Program-made: the position numbers and the translations under genes
Shown here: positions 1-8,016 of the stretch, piece after piece
Layout of the letters: every line of letters begins with the position of its first letter
Position numbering within the stretch: position 1 is the first letter of the stretch
Assembly (NCBI RefSeq): GCF_003337415.1
Contig: NZ_QPJT01000027.1
Location: 1-51,012, forward strand
Length of the DNA stretch: 51,012 nt
Source: Anaerobacterium chartisolvens
GTDB lineage: Bacteria > Bacillota > Clostridia > Acetivibrionales > DSM-27016
Direction of reading: 5' to 3'
The notes under the pieces: model-generated
The model's input: the letters and a program-made list of their open reading frames with translations, nothing else
What the model was told of the DNA's origin: nothing
Databases searched by the model: none

Positions 1-182
1 CCGAGGTTTATCCGCTTGGAGCTTACCGATGAATAGAAAAACGGCGAACAATAAAGTCCGCCATTCATCGTATAAGCTGCAGCAAGCGTTGGGTCACTCC
101 TCAGCGTCGCCCGATTTATGCTGCATTAAAATTATTAACACGAATTTGGTGGATTATTCCATTTACACTAAAAAATATTCAC
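1..182. other. left edge, no gene recognised
   Basis: I read both strands of this edge and found no protein family I recognise. The longest plus-strand reading from the ATG at 29 gives a short basic peptide with no motif. It lies beyond the 3' end of the first methyltransferase gene and next to a truncated repeat, so it may be remnant sequence at the boundary of the biosynthetic cluster. Confidence 0.4.
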
Positions 183-283
183 ACCCATTTCCCCGCAAGG
201 CGTCTTGAAGACTCTTAGAGTCTTACGTTGCTATTAAAAATTTCTGTAAGCAATTATATCCTCTATGTTTGTAAAATCTTTAT
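183..283 (-). repeat. family B hairpin repeat, truncated copy (B2)
   Basis: The reverse complement of this stretch matches 13500-13600 closely. Shared words include GAGGATATAATTGCTTACAG and AGACGCCTTGCGGGGAAATG. Only one arm is present; the second arm (ATATCCTCCATGTAAAATCT in the full copy) is missing. Like the full copy it starts within about 15 bases of the stop codon of a cluster gene. A decayed copy of a small inverted-repeat element is the simplest reading. Confidence 0.75.
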
Positions 284-296
284 CGCGTCCTATATA

Positions 297-1073
297 TTAT
301 TTCTTTCGCAGGCATATTTTCAAATCCCTGCATTTATAGTCATCCAGTACATCCTGCTTTTGACTTATCCAGTTATTATATTTGGATTTATAATTATTGA
401 TATAGTCCTTTATAATGCGTTGGTATCCAAATTCCTTTGCTCCGCCGAAAAATATTATTTCACTGGAGGGACAGCTCTCAACAATTTTTTTATAATCCTT
501 GAATTCCAGCCTGTTTAACCAGTCGTTCAGATACACGAATTCGGACAGTGCTTTCGCTAAGCCGCAGTCTATTTTGGAGGACAGAATTTCATAAAGCTCC
601 CTGCAGCTATATACCAGATGATACCAGTCTGGTATATAGCTGTCATCCCAGAAGTTATAAGCCTTACCCTTATAAAAGACATTTTCAATATGGCTGCCGT
701 CGGGGGAAGACCATATGGGGCCGAAATTTGCATATAACACTCCTCCCGGCTTCAGTACGCGCAGCATTTCATTTAAAGCGGCATCAAAGCACTGTATGTG
801 CTGAAAGGCATTGCAGGAAAACAGGTAATCAAAATGCTCGTCCTCAAAGAGGATAAGCTGGGCGTATCCATTGACAGAGGTATAAATTTCATTTATCTTT
901 TCATCCCTGTTTCTAGGATCAATTGCCGACCAGCTTTTAACACCGTGCTTTTCAAAATATTCAAATGGCAGGCATCCTCCGATTTCCAGTATGTCCTTTC
1001 CCCGTATATCAAAGTTGTCCGCAAAATCATTAAAAACAGCCTGTTCAGATAGTGCAAGCGACTCCCTTAACAC
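297..1073 (-). CDS. class I SAM-dependent methyltransferase
   Basis: The 258-residue protein has a Rossmann-type SAM-binding core: motif I is ILEIGGCLPFEYF near residue 30, with an acidic residue about 20 positions later (AIDPRNRD). The stretch MLRVLKPGGVLYANF near residue 105 is the typical post-III 'LKPGG' element of this fold. The start is GTG at 1073, with AGGAGGGG six to eight bases upstream. It is the last visible gene of the minus-strand arm, 13 bases after the deacetylase gene, so it is probably co-transcribed. The substrate is unknown; an O-, N- or C-methylation of the aminoglycoside is inferred from context only. Confidence 0.8.
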   Translation of the reverse strand: MLRESLALSEQAVFNDFADNFDIRGKDILEIGGCLPFEYFEKHGVKSWSAIDPRNRDEKINEIYTSVNGYAQLILFEDEHFDYLFSCNAFQHIQCFDAALNEMLRVLKPGGVLYANFGPIWSSPDGSHIENVFYKGKAYNFWDDSYIPDWYHLVYSCRELYEILSSKIDCGLAKALSEFVYLNDWLNRLEFKDYKKIVESCPSSEIIFFGGAKEFGYQRIIKDYINNYKSKYNNWISQKQDVLDDYKCRDLKICLRKK

Positions 1074-1086
1074 TTAAAACCCCTCC

Positions 1087-1809
1087 TTAAATATCAGCCC
1101 AGATCCTCTCAAACCCATCTCTCTGGAAAAGCTTGTGCAAATACGCATTGACATTGCCGGAAGGCTCCGCTTCCAGCTGGCTGTCATATATGACTATATC
1201 GTTTAGCTTTTCATCCATTACGGTGTGAATTTCCACGTAATAAGCGGTGGGATTTTTTAAGGCAGTGCCGGCAATACTCTTTATGCTTTCCTCGGTGAAG
1301 CCAAGCGCATACGGCAAGTCCTCATAATAAAGCACGTTGCGCGGCCGGGCCTCCTTTACTGTCTCAAAGATGATTCTATGATCGATGTGATTGCCGACAG
1401 CCAAGGGACAAAACACAAAGTCAAAATCCATATCCGATAACAGCTCTGCTATGCGCCTTTTTACGGGGGCATAGGCTTTATCTTCATTTACTGAGGCTGA
1501 AAGCTCGATTTGGGCATCATAGCCTCTGACGGAGCTGTCGTCAAAGTCCAGATTAATATATTGCAGTCCGAGGCGGCTGCAATAAGACGCATCCTCCCGG
1601 TGCCTGATCTCGGTAATCTCTTTCATGTCAAGGGTATCGGGACAGTTAGGCGCCCAGAGGCTGTTTGTAAAAACATTTACCAGTGTAAATTGCTTGAAGC
1701 CTTCGTATATTTTTCTGGCTAATCCGCCATTTGAAAGAACCATATCATCGAAATGAGGGCTTAAGTATATAATCTTTTTATTATTAAAAATTTCAGTGTT
1801 AAGTATCAT
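1087..1809 (-). CDS. PIG-L family deacetylase (candidate 2'-N-acetylparomamine deacetylase)
   Basis: The 240-residue protein has the two hallmarks of PIG-L/LmbE zinc-dependent N-deacetylases: an N-terminal metal motif SPHFDDMVLSNGG (residues about 17-29, equivalent to HPDDE-x-L-x-x-G-G) and a later H-x-D-H in GNHIDHRIIFE. In 2-deoxystreptamine pathways a PIG-L enzyme (BtrD, NeoD, KanN class) removes the acetyl group after GlcNAc transfer to give paromamine. A matching glycosyltransferase lies at 25370-26647, which supports that role. The ATG start follows TAAGGAGATAAACCC. Other GlcNAc-conjugate deacetylases (the mycothiol or bacillithiol type) share the fold; the context argues against them. 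Confidence 0.8.
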   Translation of the reverse strand: MILNTEIFNNKKIIYLSPHFDDMVLSNGGLARKIYEGFKQFTLVNVFTNSLWAPNCPDTLDMKEITEIRHREDASYCSRLGLQYINLDFDDSSVRGYDAQIELSASVNEDKAYAPVKRRIAELLSDMDFDFVFCPLAVGNHIDHRIIFETVKEARPRNVLYYEDLPYALGFTEESIKSIAGTALKNPTAYYVEIHTVMDEKLNDIVIYDSQLEAEPSGNVNAYLHKLFQRDGFERIWADI

Positions 1810-1826
1810 ATGGGTTTATCTCCTTA

Positions 1827-2042
1827 TATATAAATTAGGCTTTTGCATATCGGATAACGGAGGATGTAAAATAATATCCTCCAGAATAATTTCTACTCTA
1901 ACTACAGAAGCATGTATACCTGTAGAAGGCGCTTGTGACTTTAGTTAGCCTAAATTGTAGCGCGGTTACGCATTCCGGGGAAATTATTCTTCCGGAAATT
2001 ATTTTACATTCTTTTTAGATAGTTTGCATCCTAATTTATATA
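1827..2042 (+). repeat. family A structured repeat, full copy (A1, 216 bp)
   Basis: Terminal inverted repeats are perfect: TATATAAATTAGG at 1827-1839 and CCTAATTTATATA at 2030-2042. Inside is a long imperfect stem with arms at 1862-1893 and 1979-2012, enclosing short hairpins such as CTAACT/AGTTAG. It is about 85-90% identical by eye to the copy at 23838-24053 and has exactly the same length. It sits between the class III aminotransferase stop (2 bases away) and the deacetylase start, both transcribed from the minus strand. No reading frame is present. Confidence 0.85.
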
Positions 2043-2043
2043 G

Positions 2044-3303
2044 TTAACGATACAACAATTCTGTAATCAAGCTTACCTTCTCGTCATAATCCATCGCTTC
2101 AGCACAGCCGTCTGTCTGGTAGTATGCGGCAAGGTGAAATCTTTTGATCGGGATATCCTTACCGAGCAGGCCGGGAAACATAAGGGCCATAGAGCTTAAA
2201 ACCTCTTCAAATTTACTTAGCACTTTTCTTAAGGCATTGTCGTCAAAGGCATAGGAGGGACATTGATTATCATCCTTATATAACGCTATGCCGTTATCGG
2301 TACACTGCTGATAAAAGGCCTCGCTCAGCTCACTTGAAGCCAGCACGAACTGAAATAAGTTCCCATTGCCTGTAATAGATATTGGCAGGCCCCATTTTTT
2401 AATTATTTGTTCAACACCCAGAATAAGCCTGTCTCCGGCTTCCCTGATTTTCTGCTGAACATTCCTTTCCTTTATCTTTTTTAATGTAATAACCGCCGAA
2501 GCCGTTGAGTAGATATCAAAAAAGCTTGTAAAGCAAAAATCACTTATGTGCTTCATTATATCCTCATTGCCTATAAGGCAGCTTATTCTTGCTCCGTTTG
2601 CGATACATTTTGACACTACATAAATGTCCGCCGGAAAAGCTTCGGGGCTTAAGGACGGACCCCAGGCGTATCTGTACCCGCACTTTACATCATCAACAAT
2701 TATTAAAAGCTTATTTTCCTTGCAGATGCTAAACAGCTTGCCGTAAAAAGCATTGCCAAAATAGGAAAAGTCGGGGGATACGACAACGGCGGCCACCCTG
2801 TCCTTATAAAGATGAACCAGCTCCTCAAGCTTTTCAATAATATAATAAAAATCAATAACACCATAAGAATTTGGCTCAAATAACCGCGTGCCCTTGCTCC
2901 ACATAACATCCCAGCCGTGGTAGCCGGAGCTTAAAACAAAATCCTTGCCTGTTTTTTGCAAAGCAGCTAAAGTTGCCGCTCTGACAGCGGAGGTGCCGGT
3001 GGGAAAAATTCCGATCTGGCTTTTATGAGGGTAGTCTTCCAAAAGCAAACGGCTTAACTGCTTTAAGTATGATGTCGGCGCTTGAAGTGAAAGGGCCCTG
3101 TTTGAAATTAAATAATTGAAGCCCTTAACGATATCCTCATCATTATAGCCAAGCAGCACTGAGCCGAAGCCATTCCATAAATCCACATATTCTTTTCCCG
3201 TTTCATCAAACAGATAGCATCCGTCTCCTCCGGCAAAGCAAATATTCCTTCCATCCCTGCTTTTTAGTGAATACATGTTTTGCGGACATGAAAAATCCTT
3301 CAA
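2044..3303 (-). CDS. class III PLP aminotransferase (glutamate-1-semialdehyde aminotransferase-like)
   Basis: The 419-residue protein has fold-type I, class III features: PTGTSAVRAATLAAL near 101-115 (phosphate-binding region), SSGYHGWDVM near 125, VDDVKCGYRYAWG near 203 and the probable Schiff-base lysine K232 in VVSKCIANG. The family includes NeoN/BtrB/KanB-type enzymes that aminate a 6'-aldehyde of paromamine-type pseudosugars, and also aminomutases. It carries a C-terminal extension (about residues 370-419) beyond the usual end. The start is TTG at 3303 behind GAGGTGA; an internal start is possible. It shares the arm with the radical SAM gene 24 bases upstream. The exact carbon aminated is unknown. 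Confidence 0.85.
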   Translation of the reverse strand: MKDFSCPQNMYSLKSRDGRNICFAGGDGCYLFDETGKEYVDLWNGFGSVLLGYNDEDIVKGFNYLISNRALSLQAPTSYLKQLSRLLLEDYPHKSQIGIFPTGTSAVRAATLAALQKTGKDFVLSSGYHGWDVMWSKGTRLFEPNSYGVIDFYYIIEKLEELVHLYKDRVAAVVVSPDFSYFGNAFYGKLFSICKENKLLIIVDDVKCGYRYAWGPSLSPEAFPADIYVVSKCIANGARISCLIGNEDIMKHISDFCFTSFFDIYSTASAVITLKKIKERNVQQKIREAGDRLILGVEQIIKKWGLPISITGNGNLFQFVLASSELSEAFYQQCTDNGIALYKDDNQCPSYAFDDNALRKVLSKFEEVLSSMALMFPGLLGKDIPIKRFHLAAYYQTDGCAEAMDYDEKVSLITELLYR

Positions 3304-3326
3304 GATACTTCACCTCTTTTATCAGG

Positions 3327-4925
3327 TCAGATAGTTAATTGAAAATATCCGTATTGACTGTACATGGATTTGGAGATGTCCTTTTCCATATCCAAATAAC
3401 CGTCTATTTTTTCTCTTACTTTTCGGCTTAAATCCATATTGTTTTCCTTAAGCATATAACTGCCTAAGAATTGGCAGAAGTCATCAAAAACACTTGCGTC
3501 ACTTCTGTCGTCGGGAGTCCAGTTTGAAACCCTGAAGATGTCATACGCCTGCTTATCCCAGAAATATCTGCCGATTAGCTGGAGTATATCTGAATAAGCA
3601 CATTGCTTAGCTTCTTTAATTGCAGAGATGATGTCGTTATATATGCCGCCTCTGTTAATGTAGTCTATGCCGACATTCAGGCAATAGGAGGAAACCATTT
3701 GTTCCATATCGTAAGTGCTGTTGCTGAGTACATTATATGGAGCAGTGCCATTAAAAACTATTCCATAGTCCTCTGAGTCATTATAAAGCTGCGTACCCTT
3801 GAATATTCTTAAGGGCTGGTAGTAGATGCGTCCGCCCAGATATAAAATGTAGTCTACGGATTTCTTATAGTTTTCAAACAAATCACCGGGCAGGCCGTAT
3901 ATAAGGTCAATATCAAACTGCTCACAGGAATGGGCAATTGCCTTTTTTAATTTTCCCAGCTTTTCTTCTATTATTTCAATATTGTTCTTTCTATGTATAT
4001 GTTTATTGGCACTCTCGGAATACGATTGCAGGCCAATGCCTACCTCCGCTACATTGAGCCTTCCGAATTGCTCTATCAGCCTGTCCGTTAACAAATCGGC
4101 TCTTATTTCAAAGGCCAGAGGCATGTTAGGATTGTACCTTTCTATAATTTCTAAAACCTTAAGAGCCCTTTCCTCTTCAGCGTTAAAGGTGGGGTCTAAA
4201 AACCATATTATTTTTACGCAGGGGGACAAAAGTATAAGCCTTAATTCTTCTTCAACGCGTTCAAGAGAATACTCTCTTACGTGAGACATGCCTTTTGTAT
4301 GCAAGCAGTAGCTGCATCTGAACTTACATCCTCTTACTGTCTCATAGGCAACTTCTCCGTCACTTTCGGCAAGGTTTATTGTCCCGTTTAAAAAGGGAGA
4401 TGGGAAATCATCTAATACCGGATGTAAGGGTCTGTCGGCATTTTGAACAACATTCCCGTTTTTAGTACGGTAGGTTATTCCGGATACACCGGTGAGCTCC
4501 TTATTAGTGTAGAGGTGTGAGATTACTTCATTAAAAGTAATTTCCCCTTCGCCTCTTATAATGAGGTCTATTTCCTTATGATCGGACATAAGCTCCTCAG
4601 AGTTATAGGAAACCTCGGGTCCGCCCAATATTACCGTGGCATCAGGCAGCAGCTTCCTTATGGATCTTATTAAATTCTTAACTATTTCAACATTCCAGCA
4701 ATATGTAGAAAATCCGATTACATCGGGCTTATAATCTACAATAGCAGATATATATAAATTTAAAGGGCCGGTATACAATGAATTAAAATTAAATATTTTA
4801 GTATCAATGCCGCTTATATAAGGGTTTCTATCCTTCAAATATGAGCTCAGGGCATAAATTGCCCCTCCGGCCCTATGTAGCCTTTTACCAATCATAGGGT
4901 CAATCATTACAAATGCAACCTTCAT
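3327..4925 (-). CDS. cobalamin-binding-domain radical SAM enzyme (class B-like)
   Basis: Residues about 1-150 form a B12-binding-like Rossmann domain (DVIGFSTYCWNVE, VILGGPEVSY, IRGEGEITFNEV), followed by a radical SAM barrel with the [4Fe-4S] motif VRGCKFRCSYC (C-x3-C-x2-C, about residues 195-206) and a C-terminal extension of about 180 residues. This architecture is used in gentamicin biosynthesis by GenK and GenD1, which methylate unactivated carbons, but many members have other functions and lack a cobalamin-binding histidine motif; I see no clear DxHxxG here. C-methylation, dehydration or epimerisation of the sugar are all possible. The start is ATG after AAAGGATG. Confidence 0.85.
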   Translation of the reverse strand: MKVAFVMIDPMIGKRLHRAGGAIYALSSYLKDRNPYISGIDTKIFNFNSLYTGPLNLYISAIVDYKPDVIGFSTYCWNVEIVKNLIRSIRKLLPDATVILGGPEVSYNSEELMSDHKEIDLIIRGEGEITFNEVISHLYTNKELTGVSGITYRTKNGNVVQNADRPLHPVLDDFPSPFLNGTINLAESDGEVAYETVRGCKFRCSYCLHTKGMSHVREYSLERVEEELRLILLSPCVKIIWFLDPTFNAEEERALKVLEIIERYNPNMPLAFEIRADLLTDRLIEQFGRLNVAEVGIGLQSYSESANKHIHRKNNIEIIEEKLGKLKKAIAHSCEQFDIDLIYGLPGDLFENYKKSVDYILYLGGRIYYQPLRIFKGTQLYNDSEDYGIVFNGTAPYNVLSNSTYDMEQMVSSYCLNVGIDYINRGGIYNDIISAIKEAKQCAYSDILQLIGRYFWDKQAYDIFRVSNWTPDDRSDASVFDDFCQFLGSYMLKENNMDLSRKVREKIDGYLDMEKDISKSMYSQYGYFQLTI

Positions 4926-4961
4926 AAATACATCCTTTCTTCTGCAGCCGCTATTATCAGG

Positions 4962-5981
4962 CTATAGCTTGAATGCAGCTCTTATGATGCCGTTTTTTCT
5001 ATTGGACATATAATCCATTAGAGTTGCATATTCCTCTAATTTGAATTCGTGTGTTATGAGCTTGTCCACATCAATCATACCGTTTTCTATTATATTCACG
5101 GCTTCAGTCCATGTCTCTGTGGGGGACAGAACTCCATAGATGTTTAAGGCTTTCAGCATTATCTGACTGGGCTGAATGCTTGCCTTGTCGTGTGCGGAGT
5201 AGCCCACATAGCCTATCTTTCCGCCGGGCTTTACTATTTCCAGCGCCGCATTAAAGCCTTCGGCATTTCCTGTGGCATCAAATACTATATCGGGATTAAA
5301 TATTCTACCGCAATTACACTCATCTATAACAGAGCTATCGCTTACATTCAATGTCTCAGTAGCCCCTAATTTCTTAGCAATGTCAAGCCTCTCTTCAATA
5401 TAATCCGTCACTAAAATTTTCGCCGCTCCCATAAGCTTTGCAAGTGAAGCCAGCAGCAGGCCTACCGCTCCGCTGCCTAATATTGCAACGGTCTCTGCGG
5501 GTTTAATTCCTCCAACTCTTTGTATGGCATTATATACCACCGCCAATGGTTCTATTATACAGGCGTGCTTTAAGGGGATGGAGTCGGGGATAGGAATTAC
5601 ATTGGTCACATCTACCGCTATATATTCCGCATATCCGCCCTGAAGGCTTATACCGATTTCCAACAGGTTTTCACAAAGGTTTCTTCTCCCTTTGCGGCAT
5701 TGTTCACATTTTAAGCACGGAAACAATATATCGGCAACGGCCTTTCTTCCAATCAGATGCTTATACTTTTCAGGAGCTTCAACAACAATTCCGCTCCATT
5801 CGTGCCCCGGAACAACAGGAAAGCTCAATCCGTGGAATTCACCCCTTATAAGCTTTATATCACTGCTGCACACCATTGAGTATTTAACCTGTATCAATAC
5901 CTGTTCTTCCTTCAAGGCAGGCTTTTCAACCTCACAAAGCTCCAGCCTGCCGGGTTGTGTAGCTCTCAATACCTTCATCAT
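4962..5981 (-). CDS. zinc-dependent alcohol dehydrogenase (candidate 2-deoxy-scyllo-inosamine dehydrogenase)
   Basis: The 339-residue medium-chain dehydrogenase has the catalytic zinc ligands (VCSSD near 38, PGHEW near 60), a structural zinc lobe with four cysteines in FPCLKCEQCRKGRRNLCEN, and a nucleotide-binding glycine motif AILGSGAVGLLLA. NAD-dependent enzymes of this family (NeoA, KanK, GtmE type) oxidise 2-deoxy-scyllo-inosamine in actinomycete 2-DOS pathways, whereas butirosin uses the radical SAM enzyme BtrN. Both types of candidate are encoded here. It could instead oxidise a sugar hydroxyl in tailoring. It is followed on the minus strand by the B12 radical SAM gene, 36 bases away. 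Confidence 0.8.
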   Translation of the reverse strand: MMKVLRATQPGRLELCEVEKPALKEEQVLIQVKYSMVCSSDIKLIRGEFHGLSFPVVPGHEWSGIVVEAPEKYKHLIGRKAVADILFPCLKCEQCRKGRRNLCENLLEIGISLQGGYAEYIAVDVTNVIPIPDSIPLKHACIIEPLAVVYNAIQRVGGIKPAETVAILGSGAVGLLLASLAKLMGAAKILVTDYIEERLDIAKKLGATETLNVSDSSVIDECNCGRIFNPDIVFDATGNAEGFNAALEIVKPGGKIGYVGYSAHDKASIQPSQIMLKALNIYGVLSPTETWTEAVNIIENGMIDVDKLITHEFKLEEYATLMDYMSNRKNGIIRAAFKL

Positions 5982-6029
5982 AATTTTTAACCGCCCTTCT
6001 TTATAATTTTGCTTATGTGTTCAAAGCAC

Positions 6030-6108
6030 TATATAGTTTAGGCTTTTGCATATGGGATAACGGATGATGTAAAATAATATCCTCCAGAATAATTTCTACA
6101 TTTATTTA
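6030..6108 (+). repeat. family A structured repeat, internally deleted copy (A2)
   Basis: It starts with the family A left terminus (TATATAGTTTAGGCTTTTGC) and continues through the left stem arm GATGTAAAATAATATCCTCC and AGAATAATTTCTAC. It then jumps to ATTTATTTAG, which resembles the right terminus ATTTATATAG of copy A1. The centre and right arm are gone, so it cannot form the long stem. The stop codon of the radical SAM gene at 6106-6108 lies in this right-end remnant. It lies between two minus-strand genes, as A1 does. Confidence 0.7.
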
Positions 6109-7179
6109 GCTCCCAAACGAAAGCTCGTCATGCTCGTCGAGGAGGTCGCAGCATCTTTTACATCCCGGGAAGAGGCTTGAGGAAAGTGCCTTTCGGAATA
6201 ACTGGTATTTTTCTCCATTCCATATATCCTCAAAGCTGCTTTCATATAAATTACCGAAAACCAGATCATGATATAAGGTGCAGGGAGCAATGCCCCCGTC
6301 CGGCAGCAGCGTTGTCCTGTAGTTTATTTTGGTGCATAAGCTGCCATTGATTTTATTTTCCCATTCCCGGCCGAAATATGTGCCGATTTCAGCGGGAGAA
6401 CACCCATGAGGAACCATATCAAAGCCGAAAGCCTTATCCGCGGAGTATATTTTTTCAAACTGCTCAATTAGCCTGTCCTTGTCTATAGCCTCGTAAACCT
6501 CACTCATGAGTTGGCCCTTCCACGATTCCATTTGAATATTAAACATTTCGCTGTATATTTTTTGAGTTTGGGCTCCGTCCTCATAGGAAATAAAGGCAGG
6601 CAGGTCAATATAAAAATTATCAACGCCCAGGCTGCCGCAGAGATCGAGCATTTTTGACGCACTTAAATAGTTGCTGCTGACTAAGGTATAATTAATATTA
6701 ATTATCATATTAATATTGTTGCGCTTTTTATACTCTACAAGCCTGCGCACCTCTGGCACAACCATATCGTATACGCCCTTGCCCCTAACCTCGTCGCACG
6801 TCTCCGAATCAAAGCCGTCCAATGAAACGGTAAGCGAATCAACCCCTTTGTCTATGAGCGATTGACCTTTATCTTTAAGAAAGGTGCCGTTAGTATTTAT
6901 GTCAATGAAGCTTTCTCCATGTTTTTTTATGTACGCCACCATGCTAATTATATCCTCATGCAATAACGGTTCGCCGCCCATAAACCAGAAGGAGCATTTT
7001 GGGTTTAGCTTCAGAAACTGATCGATTGCATTTTTAAAAAAATCAAAGCTCATTTTATAATTTTTCTTTTCAAACGAATATCTGTTATTCTGACGGCTTA
7101 CTCCGTTCATATAGCACATTTTACATCTTAAGTTACAATTGAAGTTGGTATATAAGGTTACTTCTCTTAGCTTATTCAC
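6106..7179 (-). CDS. radical SAM/SPASM protein
   Basis: The 357-residue protein has the radical SAM motif NLRCKMCYMNG with a preceding NCN (C-x3-C-x2-C, about residues 15-22), a GGEPLLHEDI stretch for SAM binding and a C-terminal SPASM-type cysteine region (CTKI, APCTLYHDLVFGNLYESSF, PGCKRCCDLLDE) expected to hold auxiliary Fe-S clusters. SPASM/twitch enzymes include BtrN, which dehydrogenates 2-deoxy-scyllo-inosamine, as well as peptide-maturases. No precursor peptide gene is visible here, which favours a small-molecule substrate. The start is GTG at 7179 behind GGAGGGA. The stop codon lies in the remnant of a family A repeat. Confidence 0.8.
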   Translation of the reverse strand: MNKLREVTLYTNFNCNLRCKMCYMNGVSRQNNRYSFEKKNYKMSFDFFKNAIDQFLKLNPKCSFWFMGGEPLLHEDIISMVAYIKKHGESFIDINTNGTFLKDKGQSLIDKGVDSLTVSLDGFDSETCDEVRGKGVYDMVVPEVRRLVEYKKRNNINMIININYTLVSSNYLSASKMLDLCGSLGVDNFYIDLPAFISYEDGAQTQKIYSEMFNIQMESWKGQLMSEVYEAIDKDRLIEQFEKIYSADKAFGFDMVPHGCSPAEIGTYFGREWENKINGSLCTKINYRTTLLPDGGIAPCTLYHDLVFGNLYESSFEDIWNGEKYQLFRKALSSSLFPGCKRCCDLLDEHDELSFGS

Positions 7180-7271
7180 AATTTAGTCCCTCCATATGGC
7201 AAATAATAAAAGCATACTTTTATTGACTTAATTTCGGGTTAGCTCAAAGCCATACTCCTTTGAGTGCTAAT

Positions 7272-7996
7272 CTAGCATTTTTCCGCAAAAATACAAATGT
7301 GAACACCTGGTTCCATATCATTAATGGCAATCGGCCGGATATCTGATTTAAAGCCTTCCTTGCTTAATAGCTCTTTCCATTTGTCAATAGAAAAGACCGC
7401 TATTTGATAGAAATCGTTTTCTACTTTTATATTTCCTAGAGCATCCCTTAGCATGTATGTAGTATAGCATTCAACAACGCTATCCCTGGGGTTTGAGTCA
7501 ATAGTCCATTGAAGATATCTCAGGCCTTGCATAAAATCGTCATATCCACCTTGTATGGAGGAGGATCTGAAAGTTTCCTTAAAATAATCCGGTACAATTA
7601 ATATACAGCCATTAGGTTTTAGATGAGAGCTTATAGTTCTTAATACCTTTTTTAAATCATTTAAGTTTGTAATATGTACTATAGCATCATGAATAAATAT
7701 GGCATCATATTTTTTACTAATCTTTATACTCCTCATATCACCGCAATAATGATTTAAATCAGGATTCAACTTCTTACTTATGTTTAGCATTTGTTGTGAT
7801 ATGTCAACCAAATCTATTTGAAAATACTTTTTTAAATAATATGCATTATAGCCTGCTCCGCTTCCCAGCTCAAGTATGCTTGTTACTTTTTTTTTAAAAA
7901 CATTTTCTTATAAATTAAAGCCTCTTCTTTATAGTCCTCAAGCCTGGTTATTAAATGATACCATTCTGTAAGGCTGGTAAATGTTTTTATTTTCAT
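7272..7996 (-). pseudogene. SAM-dependent methyltransferase, frame broken in an A9 tract
   Basis: An ATG at 7996 with an AAGGAG site opens a frame that stops at TAA directly after nine consecutive A residues (coding strand; plus positions 7887-7895). Adding one A restores a continuous 241-codon frame whose next residues, ILELGSGAGYNAYYLKKYF, are methyltransferase motif I; the rest (HYCGDMRSI, ISSHLKPNGCILIVPDY) completes the fold. The downstream part alone (7811-7272) lacks motif I and would probably be inactive. Possible causes are a sequencing error, a real loss, or polymerase slippage on A9 that restores some full-length product. It is a likely sugar or amine methyltransferase of the cluster. 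Confidence 0.8.
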
Positions 7997-8016
7997 TATA
8001 AAATACTCCTTAGGTT

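Noticed and set aside
228-518. Hydrophobic 96-codon frame on the plus strand with several possible membrane segments
   Set aside because: It lies antisense to the C-terminal part of the methyltransferase gene and partly inside the truncated family B repeat; no ribosome site or family resemblance.
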